From Acanthosepion esculentum (taxonomy: Eukaryota > Mollusca > Cephalopoda > Sepiida > Sepiidae), in NCBI GenBank assembly GCA_964036315.1, contig OZ038498.1, positions 14,188,473-14,252,472 on the forward strand: 64,000 nt of DNA, read 5' to 3'. The translations under genes and the position numbers were made by a program. Position 1 is the first letter of the stretch. Each line of letters starts with the position of its first letter. This document shows, piece after piece, positions 54,545 to 64,000 of the stretch. Under the pieces are notes generated by a model that was not told the origin of the DNA, did not search any database, and saw only the letters and a program-made list of their open reading frames with translations.

Positions 54545-54842
54545 TTCACAGCCAATCAGTCAACCAGTTAGAGACTTTAGCTTTTAATGGCGATGTCATC
54601 CCTTGTTGACTGGAATAAGATCACCCAGTGGAGCTCTATAAAAGCCAAGGCTTTTTCTCTCTCATCAGATTTTTTTGTCTGTTGCCTGGAGAACCTTTGT
54701 CACTCAGCTTTAGCCCCCACCCAGTGTCTTTTTGTCATTTGCGCAGTTGGTTGATTGCTGAGAAAGTCAAGCGGAGAGGGGAAGGAAAGAGAACACTAGG
54801 AAGCAGAAGCTATAAGAGCAAAAAGGATTACTTAAGTTAAAC
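54545..54842 (+). promoter_or_regulatory. CCAAT/TATA promoter-like stretch, possibly an old LTR
   Basis: CCAAT at 54552-54556 and a consensus TATAAAAG at 54637-54644 predict a start near 54667, in a pyrimidine-rich 'tttttctctctcatcag'. Downstream to 54840 the sequence is less AT-rich ('ctggagaacctttgtcactc', 'agcggagaggggaagg'), and a plus frame 54628-54840 is open for 70 codons without a known domain. A TATA box within a GC-richer 300-bp patch suits either an LTR or a host promoter. LTR ends were not found. Confidence 0.4.
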
Positions 54843-55635
54843 TACATAAAGCAGTTTTCATTAGGAATTATTCTTAAAAAAATCTTTTAATTTTCCATTC
54901 TAAAATTTAAATCTTATTTAATATATGCAAATTACTATTATTAAATAAAACAAAATGAGTATCAAAAGGTCAGTTATTTGACATGGGTTCATTTTTGCCA
55001 ACTTAGTGATGGACTCTATTATTCACTTTCAGTTGATGATAAATGAATGCTGATAATTTTTAGTGGTTTTCTACTCCATTTAGTTTTATTAAAAAGCTAT
55101 TAACATTCTGTGCTTAGCCTTTTAAGTGGAATTTGTAATTACAGTTCCTTAAAACCTTTTGAGATAGCCAATCAAAGACCTTGGCAAATGGACAATAAAA
55201 CATTGCACATTCCTCTTGCTATGTATAACTACCATTAGTCATTGGGTTGCAGTGTATAAGCTCACCTGTCAGGTGTTGCAGAGTCTTAAGTTGCTATTGG
55301 CTTCCTACTTATTTGTATTGAAAGAGGAGCTGTGTTAGAATGTGTTTAGAAGCAGAACACCAGAATAACGTTTCAGTGTGTCAGCTCTAATGTTGATTTG
55401 CCAAAATCTGGCCATATATTTATGGCCAAAACTTCTTCAGTAACCTGTAAATTAATCCTGTTCATGGATATTAATTTCTAGAATAGAAATGTGTAACATT
55501 TAGGAATGTGTCTATCCCACTTATTTTTCTTATCTGTCTTGGAATAGGGAAAGAGGTCAGCACTCATTGTTTAGGAAAACTTGAAATGAAGTGTTAGTAG
55601 AGAGAGCCATGACTGTACTCTTATATTTATACTAA
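54843..55635. other. No gene recognised
   Basis: A second CCAAT ('tagccaatcaaagacc', 55167) occurs, but no TATA or exon. Otherwise unassigned. Confidence 0.45.
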
Positions 55636-55639
55636 TGTT

Positions 55640-55965
55640 CATCCAATACAAGGCCCAAGAGTCACTCAAAGTAGAGGGTTACTGAATGAGGTTGTTATAT
55701 GGACATAAGAGGAGAAGGTAAGAAGTGCAGTTTGTGAGGGTATGTAAGAAAGATAAGAGTTGACCTTAAACTTGAAGAGACTAAGATTGTAGCAATGGAG
55801 GAAAAGATCCTCTCAGGGGTCTATTACACAAAGTAGTGGTTCTTGGGAAGAAGCTGTCCAAGTGGAACTTTGTTCTCACTAATGGGATACCAAAGGAATG
55901 CAGATGATTTGTTCCAGTTTACAGAAGTTTTCAATATATGCAATGCCTAATTGCACACATTAACC
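55640..55965 (-). mobile_element. LINE-C tail
   Basis: Minus strand: about 55810 to 55730 reads 'EDLFLHCYNLSLFKFKVNSY', the 'FP..YNL.LFKSRVN.Y' end block, then 3' block 'aaccctctactttgagtgac'. The 5' part is decayed. Confidence 0.65.
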
Positions 55966-56029
55966 CCCCCCCCCCAAAAAAAAACCTCTTTGCATTCTTC
56001 CTTATCCTCTACAAGATGATATATCATTT

Positions 56030-56158
56030 TTCAAATCACTTTGTATATGAAAATTGGAACACTTTTATTGAAGAACACTGCATAAAAATGATTGAAAATT
56101 TCATGTATCACTAAATGACTAAGATACACATTAGTTGATATATAGTTTATTAAAATGT
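56030..56158 (-). repeat. Dispersed repeat, partner of 9465-9592
   Basis: 'ttttcaatcatttttatgca' and neighbours are the reverse complement of the copy at 9.5 kb. Confidence 0.65.
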
Positions 56159-56525
56159 ACTAATGGTATTTTGGACAGATTTGAGTTAGAAATAACTTGA
56201 AATTGTTGAAATGAAATTCATTGATGTCATTAATCCATCCTTTCAAAAATATCTCAAAACACCATCCACTGAGATTTAAATTTTATTTGGATATAAAATG
56301 AGAATTTGATGACTTAAATAACAAAACTAATTAATAACTGAAATATATCTAGCAATAAAAATGAGATCTTATTTACATGTGATATTGGAGGATTTTATAA
56401 TTTAAGCTTATTATAATTTGTATCGGCAAGGAATTTAGATAAAACTAAAAATTTTCCTTAACAGTCTTGTATTAAATCCATGAGACTTTTCCAATAAAAA
56501 AGAAATTTCTGTTGAAATTTATCTC
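56159..56525. other. AT-rich, no gene recognised
   Basis: Nothing identified. Confidence 0.5.
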
Positions 56526-56529
56526 TTGG

Positions 56530-56800
56530 CTCCATTCTGCTTGTCAGTTGTTGTCTTATACCAAAATATCCTTTCCAGATGTGGGTAATAATAGTTTGTC
56601 ACAACTTCTTGTCTTTTGTTGATCTAAGTAACTTTTAACCCATAACCATCTCTATTTGTTCCTGTTCTACTATCCATTCAAATTTGTTAATTACTCATTC
56701 TTCTCTTTTTCCCTTACTGCTTTTCTTGCTATCAGTATGTCCTGTGAGTGTTAAATTCTTGAGGCCTGCTTTCCTCATTATATCACCAGTCATACAACAA
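56530..56800 (-). mobile_element. LINE-A tail fragment, decayed
   Basis: Plus text 'tactatccattcaaatttgt', 'gctatcagtatgtcctgtga' and 'cctgctttcctcattat' parallels 6528-6645 in the LINE-A minus copy. Confidence 0.55.
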
Positions 56801-57730
56801 TATATAAACCTATTTGAATTGTAAGAATTTAATCCTTACCATTTAACTCTGCAGTTGATTTTCTTCACTTTACTAAAATAAAGGTGTAGCTGTGGTGTTT
56901 GCAATTATGTGACCTAATCAAATTCATAACTAGACTTTATTCAGCATAGCATTTGACTATAACAAATTCCACTTGAGTACTTCTTTGGTGCAGGGAAATA
57001 CTCTTGTTTGGAATCAATTATTATTTTTTTTCCAAGGCAAATTTTTCATCATCAGAAAGAACTTTATACATCAACTATTAAAATTGGGTTCTCAAATTTA
57101 TCTTTGGCATATTTAATATATACTGTTGTCTTTAATTTTAACATTAAATTAGCAATATGCATACACAAGTACTCCACCACTTTTCTGGCAACCAATGCTC
57201 TGGTACCTTTTTAATTCAATCAGAATTATGAGCAAGCAATTTCAATTTCATATGATTGATAAATTCACCAGGCAGCTACAAATGGCATCATTTTTAATGA
57301 TATTAATAATAATAATCTAAGTTTCTAATAAGTTATGATGTTGAGATAAGAGATATAATTAATGTGTCAAAGATGTATTATTGAATTGTTATTACATGAC
57401 TTCTGTTGCCCTGACAAAATGGATAATCTGGAACCAAGGATGCCATAAAATTGGTAGTACAAATTTGAAGAAGAAATTGAATTTGATAATTTAATTTTTA
57501 AAATTTATTTCCTTCTGGAAGAAAAATATTTCTTGCTTTATCAATTTAATAATGTCTCTATGAATAAAAATGACATTTGAATCTAACAAGTACCTTGATG
57601 AGTAATGTGTAACTTGTAAATTGCAATCTTGTTTACCCCCCCCCCCCCAATTTAATTAATATTTATATCAGATTTAGTTTTAGTTGATTATCATCTCTGC
57701 CATAAAACAATGAAAACCACCTTGCCAATA
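56801..57730. other. AT-rich, no gene recognised
   Basis: Open frame 57008-57214 is low-complexity; a C-run lies at 57637-57648. Confidence 0.5.
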
Positions 57731-57734
57731 TGCT

Positions 57735-58125
57735 TCAGCCATGATGGATACTTCCAGTTATGAAGTATGCATATGAAACCAGTGAATTAGAAAAGAATTG
57801 CTTCAAGAACAGAGAAAAGCACATTGGATAGAGTAATACTGGGGATAATTCCAACAGATAGAGGTCAACATGGACCAGACAATAGACCCAGATAAGTGAT
57901 TGAACACCATGAATGGAGATAGAAAGGACATATAGCAAAAAGAAATGATAACAGATGGAACAAAAGGTTGGTTGGTAAGGCCCTATGGATAGCAAATGAA
58001 AAGATGGAAAAATTAAATAAAGGGGTTTGCTGCTAAGACACTGCAGAGAATGGCAGTCATAGAAGAGCATTTGGGAAAGGTTTTGGCCTTGTGGATGAGC
58101 AATGACTGTTGATGATGACATAAAT
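57735..58125 (+). mobile_element. LINE-D, C-terminal ORF2 remnant
   Basis: Plus strand fragments: 'YAYETSELEKNCFKNREKHI' then, after stops, 'GHIAKRNDNRWNKRLV'. They fit 'YG.ETW.L......L...ER...R', 'GHIAR..DNRW.KR' of another non-LTR element type. The long minus frame over the same span (58259 to 57735, 174 codons) is antisense and not considered a gene. Confidence 0.5.
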
Positions 58126-58439
58126 CCACCAATTTTCCAGATAGTAAATTGTTTGTATTGACTTTTGTCAGCCCATAAGTTTAATACTAGATCATTATGA
58201 ATAAAAATGACTTTGATATGATTGAACGGAAAAAAAGAATTGCATCTACAATGGGTCATAAAAGTTTACAAGAGCCTGCTTGGAAAATTATTTATAGACC
58301 ATTATAAAATGGATATCAATTAACACAACTTGTATTTAAAATTTATTAACACTGGCAGAAGCACTTGGATGCTACACTCTGCTAACATTCAGAAATTACT
58401 TTTCCTCAAAAATGTTCCTGCAAAAATTTATTTTCCAGA

Positions 58440-59575
58440 CAGTGTGCGCGCTCTCTAACCTTGGGAGGTTCGAGCTCCTCCTCAGGATATTGTATGAGCC
58501 AGCCGTTGTACAACCATACTTCTAACTCCTGGTTATATTCCTTATGTGCTAGCTCGGACACAGAATACTCTTCTATCTTGTTTCATAAGCCCATTAGTGC
58601 CTGATTTTTGGCCCACTTCTTTGATCGCGTTCATCCCAATCGGGAGGTCAAAGCCAAGTAGCTTCTCTCAAGCCACCAGTGCATTGATCTTGACAGGACT
58701 TCCTCTTTGCAGCTGGAGAGCAATGGCTCTGATCCCACAACAGGCGCTAGTCTCCCTGTCCATAGTTGTTACACATACAGGCTCTTTTATCCACAACTGA
58801 CATATCTCGCAGCTGGCTATAGACAGTGGACAACCAGTATCGACCAGTGCGGCAATGCTTCTGCCATAAACCTGGACCATGATCACAGGTAGTGGTGGGC
58901 TAGTGAAGATCCTGGCAGTGACATATCTTCTCTTCTCACATTTTCCTGTACAGTTTCGAGGCATATGGCACACAGTATGGCAACGGTAACAGTGCATGAT
59001 ATTACATTATCCTTACTCTCGTCCTCTGTCATTTTCTTGTCTTGGACAATCTTTAGCCATGTGGCTTATTCCATTGTATCTAAAGCACTTTCTGACATCA
59101 CCTTACATGCTTGCATCAGCTGGGTTGTTGCTGCCACTAGGACATCCTCTGTCTCCCTGTCTCTCCTAGTCACTCTGGCTCAGGGAAGCATCACCTGGCA
59201 CCCCATGCACAAATGTGCAAGCCAGCATGCAGTCACTCATCCCATCCAACAAGAACGTAAGTTTCTTCAATTCAGTCGGGTATACATCTACAGATTCGCC
59301 ATGCTGCTCGATGTTTGTACGCCATGAACAAATCTGTAGCAAAGGCTGTAACTAAGGCAGTCTTTATCTGGTCAGTGTTGGATTTCGCCTTGTCATCCAG
59401 CTGCAAATGCTCCACCCATAAGTCTAAAAGGGATCACATGATCTGGAGGCTTCACTTCACATAACCTGCAAACAAGTTCCAGCTTTTTTATCTGTTCAAC
59501 CACTGGAAGACCAAATGCCAAGCTGTCAAATTTGGGAATTAATTTTAGGTCGAATTTGATATCTACCATTGTCTG
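58440..59575 (-). pseudogene. Ty3/gypsy-like gag-protease-RT start, broken
   Basis: Minus strand. An ATG at 59569 opens a gag-like frame ('KLIPKFDSLAFGLPVVEQI', 'LELVCRLCEVKPPDHVIPF') that is stopped and shifted several times. A CCHC-type zinc knuckle follows near 58990 (C-Y-R-C...H...C), then a retropepsin loop 'AALVDTGCPLSIAS' near 58830. At 58520-58450, 'YNGWLIQYPEEELEPPK' resembles the entry to the reverse transcriptase. The order gag, NC, PR, RT fits a Ty3/gypsy-type retrotransposon. It is truncated inside RT, with no RNase H or integrase. The D-T-G is intact but the polyprotein is not translatable as a whole. Confidence 0.75.
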
Positions 59576-59664
59576 TCAGTTGTCAAAATAACTTGTGTTC
59601 CTCTTGTTTGGTTTTCCACATGTCCGCATGATAAGAGCACTCCTCTTGATTGAGAAAAAACTGG

Positions 59665-60009
59665 TGTTACATAGCTCTCCCAGTTCCAGACCCATGCTGA
59701 CTATTGGCTAATACCTGCCCAGTATTGTTCATATGCAAATAGTCAGCACCATCTACTGTAAGTAGAATGTCTTCTCTCCACAGCCCATTGTGGAAAGTTA
59801 TGTAACTCCTGGTGCTTACAGCACCATATGCAACCAATTCTATTATTGGGTTGACCAATCCTGTTACATTTTTCTGGCAAACAGTTTGTGATTTTGTCAA
59901 TAATAGAGACAAGCTTGTTGGATTAAATAAAGTTTTGCACAGGGCCACATTTATTGTGAATTCTGTAAAGAATGAATCGGCAGGTTTGATCAGTTATATG
60001 ATGTAAACA
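59665..60009 (-). mobile_element. Probable 5' LTR of the Ty3-like element, 345 bp
   Basis: On the minus strand it begins TGTTTACAT and ends ATGTAACA, near-complementary tips with TG...CA. It contains AATAAA (near 59950). It lies about 95 bp upstream of the gag ATG. No matching 3' LTR, TATA box or clear primer-binding site was found, so the call depends on ends and position. Confidence 0.55.
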
Positions 60010-60244
60010 CTTGCTGTAATGGCTGCTTCAGAATCATTTATCTACATTTACTATAGATGGAGTCAAATTTTGTGACTTTGTATAATGCTGTGTAGGAAAT
60101 GTTGTAGCAATTATAAGATAATGTAATTTTTATAATTTTTAATTCTTCTCTCTCTTAATGCTGAGACTCACTTTATTTTGCTTCCCCTCATCTCTTTGTT
60201 TATCCAATTTGTTTCTTTTTCTTTATTGGCTTATGGATATATCA

Positions 60245-60588
60245 AATTAAGCAACATCAAGCCTGGTCTGTATCTCGTTGGGTGACTTTTTGGGAATGCT
60301 AGCTGCTGTAAGTTTGGATGTGCAGTTGGTGTAATTGGTAACAGCTCTGAATTGGAAAGCAGAGCTGAGTTCCAATTACAGTCAGGTTCATTATATTCAT
60401 TTATGCACAAATAACCTTGGGAAAGGCATGAATCCATCTCTTCCCCCTCCGGCTATGGCTTAATTAGCAGGACTTTTATCATTAAAAATCATTATCTCAA
60501 AAAAAAAAAATATATATTCTGCAATCTAAAAATATTTTCTGGCTTCAAATAAACCTACAAAACACTGATAAGCCATAAAAATATCACT
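60245..60588 (+). mobile_element. 5S-SINE, 5S head truncated
   Basis: Starts inside the 5S part ('attaagcaacatcaagcctg', 'gggtgactttttgggaatgc'), then 'gtaatttgg' type tRNA-like segment 'ttggtgtaattggtaacagc', 'ctgagttccaattaca', the body and tail to 'gataagccataaa'. Confidence 0.85.
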
Positions 60589-60627
60589 TGTATATGTGTA
60601 TATATTTGATTGTTTTTTTTTTTTATA

Positions 60628-60962
60628 TGCTTTATCAACCTTTAAAGGTTATTTAAAGCCATAAGATATTTTGGGGGAGATAATGATTTACTGTTACAAA
60701 TCCTATTTAACCCATAGCTAAGGAGAGAAGAGATTAATTCATACCTTTTTCAAGTATTTACACGTAAGTGAATATAACTAACCCAACTGGAATTGAAACC
60801 TAGCTCTCCAATTTCCATTTCCTTGCTGTGTCCATTACACCACCCACACAGCCAAGCTTACAGTCCCTGGTATTCCAAAGTGTTCACCCATCTAAGTACT
60901 GCCTAGGATTGATGTTGCTTAACTTTTGAGATCATATGAGAACTGGTGTCTCAGTGTGATAT
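60628..60962 (-). mobile_element. 5S-SINE, minus copy, near complete
   Basis: Minus strand: 5S-like head (60848-60962) 'agttctcatatgatctcaaa', 'agttaagcaacatcaatcct', 'cagtacttagatgggtgaac', then tRNA-like segment, body, and tail 'aacctttaaaggttgataaa' where the terminal stem is a perfect 14-nt palindrome. Tail-to-tail with the plus copy, 40 bp apart. Confidence 0.85.
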
Positions 60963-61019
60963 TTTTACTAACTGTTTGAGTAGATGCTCCGTTTATTTAT
61001 TAGCATATTTATTTTCATC

Positions 61020-61158
61020 TATTGGCTTGAATATTCAAGAAATCTTATTAAAGAAAAGATGTTCCCTCTGTCGGGATCTGAACCTGTGTCCCCCTTAGCT
61101 GAAGAAACCATCATTAGATCTGATGTTCTTTAGACCAACTCGGCTTCAAAGGATCTCG
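61020..61158 (-). mobile_element. tRNA-derived SINE, 'ggacacaggttcagatc' type
   Basis: Minus strand: 'gccgagttggtctaaagaac' (A-box-like), 'acacaggttcagatcccgac' (B-box-like) and tail 'ctttaataagatttcttgaa', matching 30765-30862. Best-preserved tRNA-like head in the window; the long variable arm suggests a class II (Leu/Ser-like) tRNA ancestor. Confidence 0.7.
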
Positions 61159-61194
61159 CCAGTCAGAGCCATATTCAGCTTTGTTCGATCAGCG

Positions 61195-61350
61195 AGCTCC
61201 TATAAATCTCCCCTCTCCCCCAGAAATACGAATACTGGTTAAATAGCAGGGCAGATTGGGAAGACAAATCATGGTTGTCTATTGATCTAGGTTCTAGACT
61301 CCTAGGAGAAGGACAACTCTGAATTCAAAACCAGTGTGTATGTAATCCTG
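61195..61350 (+). mobile_element. SINE-1 3' fragment, 'gaattcaaaacc' type
   Basis: 'ggttaaatagcagggcagat', 'gaccc' lost, 'ctcctaggagaaggacaact', 'gaattcaaaaccagtg'. Confidence 0.65.
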
Positions 61351-62235
61351 GCGAGGTGCAGGCTATACGTCCATTTAAAACATTGTAGAGTTCACATTTA
61401 ACTGTGACATGTTTGTGATCTTGATGAGGTTAAATAAATAAAATAAAAATTTAAAAAAATGCTAGTAAATAAATAGTTGAATCATGCTGTCAAAATGTAA
61501 TGGCAATATTTAAATAAATTTTCAATTGCATTGTACTTAGAAACTGTTAAAAACTTTGTTGATCTGCATTTTCTTCTTTTTGAATTCTTTTTGAATTCTT
61601 TCTGAATAGTAAAGAAAACAATATTCTATTCAGCATTGAATAATCGTGGAGTTTTAGTTAACACCAGTTGAAATTGATGGCTTGTCTATGGGTTCACCAA
61701 GGTGGGATCATTTGTGTCGAACAAAAGAGGGAGGGGTGGGGGAAGAAAAAATTAAATTATTAAGAAAGAAAGACCCATGTGGAGAGAAAAAAATGTCATC
61801 ACGGATATATTTGAATTTTTTGTCTTTAAAATTTAAATAACATATTCATATCCATTTTGATGTATTTTTTGCAATAAATGCTTAAACATTTCTGTTTTAA
61901 ATAAAATTGTTGATTTTACAAAATATTTGCTATTTTATTTTTAAATCATTTAAAGTAAAAAAAAAAATATCCAAAGAAGACTGCCACGAAATAAAAGAAA
62001 TAAAAATCGATGTATTAACAACCTGGTCTCATTGTTGAAATAACACAAAGCATTCATGTAGCTGTGTTGCCCTAAAAAAGAAATATCTTGTTACCTCAAA
62101 TGGAAGATCAGTCTGCCTGACCAGTAAATATTTAAAGTCATATTTGGTTTTAAATTAGGAAGTGCAGAAAATTCTTGGTTCAACCCACTTGCCAAAATCT
62201 GATTAAATCCTCCAAAACAAAACAGCTCTCTATTA
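61351..62235. other. AT-rich, no gene recognised
   Basis: Repeated 'tttttgaattctttttgaat' at 61577-61600; otherwise nothing identified. Confidence 0.5.
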
Positions 62236-62239
62236 ATCG

Positions 62240-62832
62240 TCTGAAAGAATTCTTTCTGCTTTCCATCAGCATGGCTAATGCTAACCTCCAGGAAAGTGAC
62301 TCATTGCACCTTCTTGGGATAACATTTCCCGTTGACATGAAGTGAAAAGATTATATTGAATAAGTTGCTAGGTGTACTGCTGTGAAAGTGGATTCACTTT
62401 GCTAAACAATTTTTCTATCCTGAATATATCTTACAAGTCTACAATTCGTCCATGCTTTGAATATTGCTGCCACATATAGATTGGTGTTCCTGCTATATAT
62501 ATTTAGAGATTCTTGATTAAATCGAAGGAATCTGCAATGTTATTAGTCCTGACCTGGCCTCTTGGCTTCAGTTACTTTCTCACTGCCATAATGTAGCTTC
62601 CATATACCTTTTCTATAAATACTTTTATGGTAAAATGTTTTGATGAACTTTCCGCTATGATACCTAGACTATGAACTCTGGTGTAGTACTAGATTGACAA
62701 CAAGGTCTCATCATTTTACAGTTGAAAGGATCACATGTAATCGTTAGTTCTATGCTAACAATTTCTTTTCACTACCTTCTGTCTTAGGTTCTGTTCTTTT
62801 ATTGTTCTTGCCCCTTAACATTTAATATTCTG
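62240..62832 (+). mobile_element. LINE-B ORF2, RT-end to C-terminus
   Basis: Plus strand: 'NANLQESDSLHLLGITF', 'VDMK', then after stops 'KYFYGKMFDELSAMIPR' in pieces, then the 'caaggtctcatcattttaca' block shared with the minus copies at 19.8, 20.4 and 20.97 kb. It links the 44.9-kb copy with the 20-kb copies, showing they belong to one family. Confidence 0.75.
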
Positions 62833-63059
62833 GAGGTGATTTTGTTTGCAAGACAGAAATTTTTATTCTACCACTGCAAATGACTTAGATGAATAAATGA
62901 TAGTATATTTGAATTTGGCAGTTGTGTTGTCATATCCTGCTATGGCAACAGAAAAAAGACCATAACTGAAATTAAGTAGCTCTGAAAAACAGTCCAGTGG
63001 AAATAAAAGTAGTGAATAATGAAGTATATTAAAGGTTTTAATATTTTTCTTATATTTTT

Positions 63060-63130
63060 TCACACTCATTAACTCCCTGTGTATTTGTGGCTTTGTTGCC
63101 TTGCTTGCAGTGAAATGATTAAAAAAACAA
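63060..63130 (-). repeat. R5-like fragment
   Basis: 'tttgttgccttgcttgcagtgaaatgatt' in two parts matches the 'attatcgccttgctttgagt' piece at 13515 in the same orientation; short and therefore weak. Confidence 0.35.
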
Positions 63131-63201
63131 AATCATTGAACATCATTTAGAATCTTTTAAATACCTTAGTTATAAAATAAATATTTTAAGAGTCAAGCAC
63201 C

Positions 63202-63206
<5 letters not shown>

Positions 63207-63253
<47 letters not shown>
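63207..63253. repeat. Compound (TA)n-(CA)n microsatellite
   Basis: 17 TA units then 6-7 CA units. Confidence 0.96.
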
Positions 63254-63254
<1 letters not shown>

Positions 63255-63620
63255 ATCCAAATTACCCACACCTTGCTGTGTGTCACACTTTTTTTTGTAA
63301 GGAAATGATGATTGATTTTAAATTATTGTTATCTTTGTGAAGAAAAATGATGCATTTCAATGTTACTCAATGATTTTGCTGATGTGACCTCCATCTTCTG
63401 GTTTTCTCCTATATTTTGGATAGGAGTCATTCCTTTGTTCAAATTTAATTTAAATCAAAGGGAAAAAATTTTCAGTGGGAGTGGGGTTATGCAAAAACAG
63501 CTTAATCTGACCCATTTGATACAATACTTGACTGAATGAATTGATGAGCAGATTTCAACATTGATATGACAGTTAAATTGTTGCAACAAATATACATTGT
63601 AAGGCACTACCCATATATAT

Positions 63621-63662
63621 AGATGTAACATTTCTATTTGAAACAATAGAAATGTTACATCT
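63621..63662. other. Perfect 18-bp hairpin
   Basis: 'agatgtaacatttctatt' (63621-63638), a 6-nt loop 'tgaaac', and its exact complement (63645-63662). No other copy was noticed in the window. The stem is short for a canonical animal miRNA precursor. It may be a MITE core or a transcribed structure. Confidence 0.85.
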
Positions 63663-64000
63663 AACTCAATGCTGTCTCTCTACCCCCCTACACTGCCCCC
63701 ACTTCGTGAGTTTCCTTATTATTGCCCGTCATAAATGTGTAAATTTATTTTCATTTTTTCATTTCAACATTTGGAAATAAATCTGATGATCCACTGTCCT
63801 TTAAAAGGGCTGTGGTGAAATAATTTATTATATGGAACCTTAAAGCAATCTGTTTTTATTTAAAATATATATATATCACCATATTTCCTGTGTACAAATC
63901 TCATTGCTTTGTTAACAGATATGTTTTTTTAAAACTTTATTAACTGTTAAAATTTTCAAATCAACCACAGCATTTTTCAAGTAGCAGTGTTACTATGGCA

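Noticed and set aside
57735..58259. 174-codon minus-strand open frame
   Set aside because: It is antisense to a recognisable LINE-D C-terminal remnant on the plus strand and has low-complexity, membrane-like composition; no domain.
58546..59327. Plus-strand open frames of 84, 61 and 120 codons
   Set aside because: They lie antisense to the Ty3-like gag/protease region, whose motifs are on the minus strand.
61020..61158. Functional tRNA gene
   Set aside because: The acceptor stem cannot be closed and the same tail occurs at a second copy (30765), so it is a SINE.

Overview
The window reads as AT-rich, non-coding metazoan DNA crowded with mobile elements. No intact protein-coding gene is visible. 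The repertoire (5S/tRNA-headed SINEs, a tRNA-headed SINE with a short AT microsatellite beside it, post-RT domains of several non-LTR retrotransposons, mariner/Tc1 remnants, a Ty3-like LTR element and about twenty (TA)n arrays) suggests a mollusc, most likely a cephalopod. That assignment is inference from repeat style and was not tested by database search.

Layout. 0-2.4 kb: a 3' SINE piece, a 20-bp minisatellite with higher-order structure, and a complete solo LTR (1852-2413, 4-bp target duplication) inserted in another dispersed repeat. 2.4-7 kb: a degenerate, GC-richer tandem region, a probable hAT-like remnant holding a perfect 53-bp minisatellite and two SINEs, then a LINE end. 8-14.2 kb: SINE, fold-back element, LINE tail, 36-bp coding-like minisatellite, LTR-retroelement protease remnant and a second dispersed SINE. 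14.2-18.5 kb: a dense run of (TA)n arrays with a Tc1/mariner 5' piece, a palindromic MITE, an internally deleted mariner and SINEs. 19.5-24.5 kb: LINE tails in both orientations, a nested fold-back repeat and a duplicated dispersed repeat. 24.5-29 kb: the most gene-like part, repeat-poor, with a TATA-less promoter-like stretch and a candidate first exon (donor after 26075), plus a candidate short second exon at 28929-28996. 29-42 kb: mariner derivatives, several tRNA-derived SINEs, LINE-A interrupted by a SINE with a perfect 13-bp duplication, and fold-back copies. 42.15-42.71 kb: an error-free 30-bp minisatellite. 43-64 kb: more LINE tails, the best 5S-tRNA SINE copies, a palindromic MITE, a TATA-box promoter-like stretch at 54.6 kb and a truncated Ty3-like element (58.44-60.01 kb).

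The most interesting structure is in the SINEs. Two SINE types share a tRNA-like segment and a central body but carry different heads (tRNA alone, or 5S rRNA plus tRNA) and different tails. One tail can fold into a two-hairpin RNA domain with a GNRA tetraloop, and some base changes between copies preserve pairing. The working names SINE-1, 5S-SINE, SINE-6, R3-R6 and LINE-A to LINE-D are local to this annotation.
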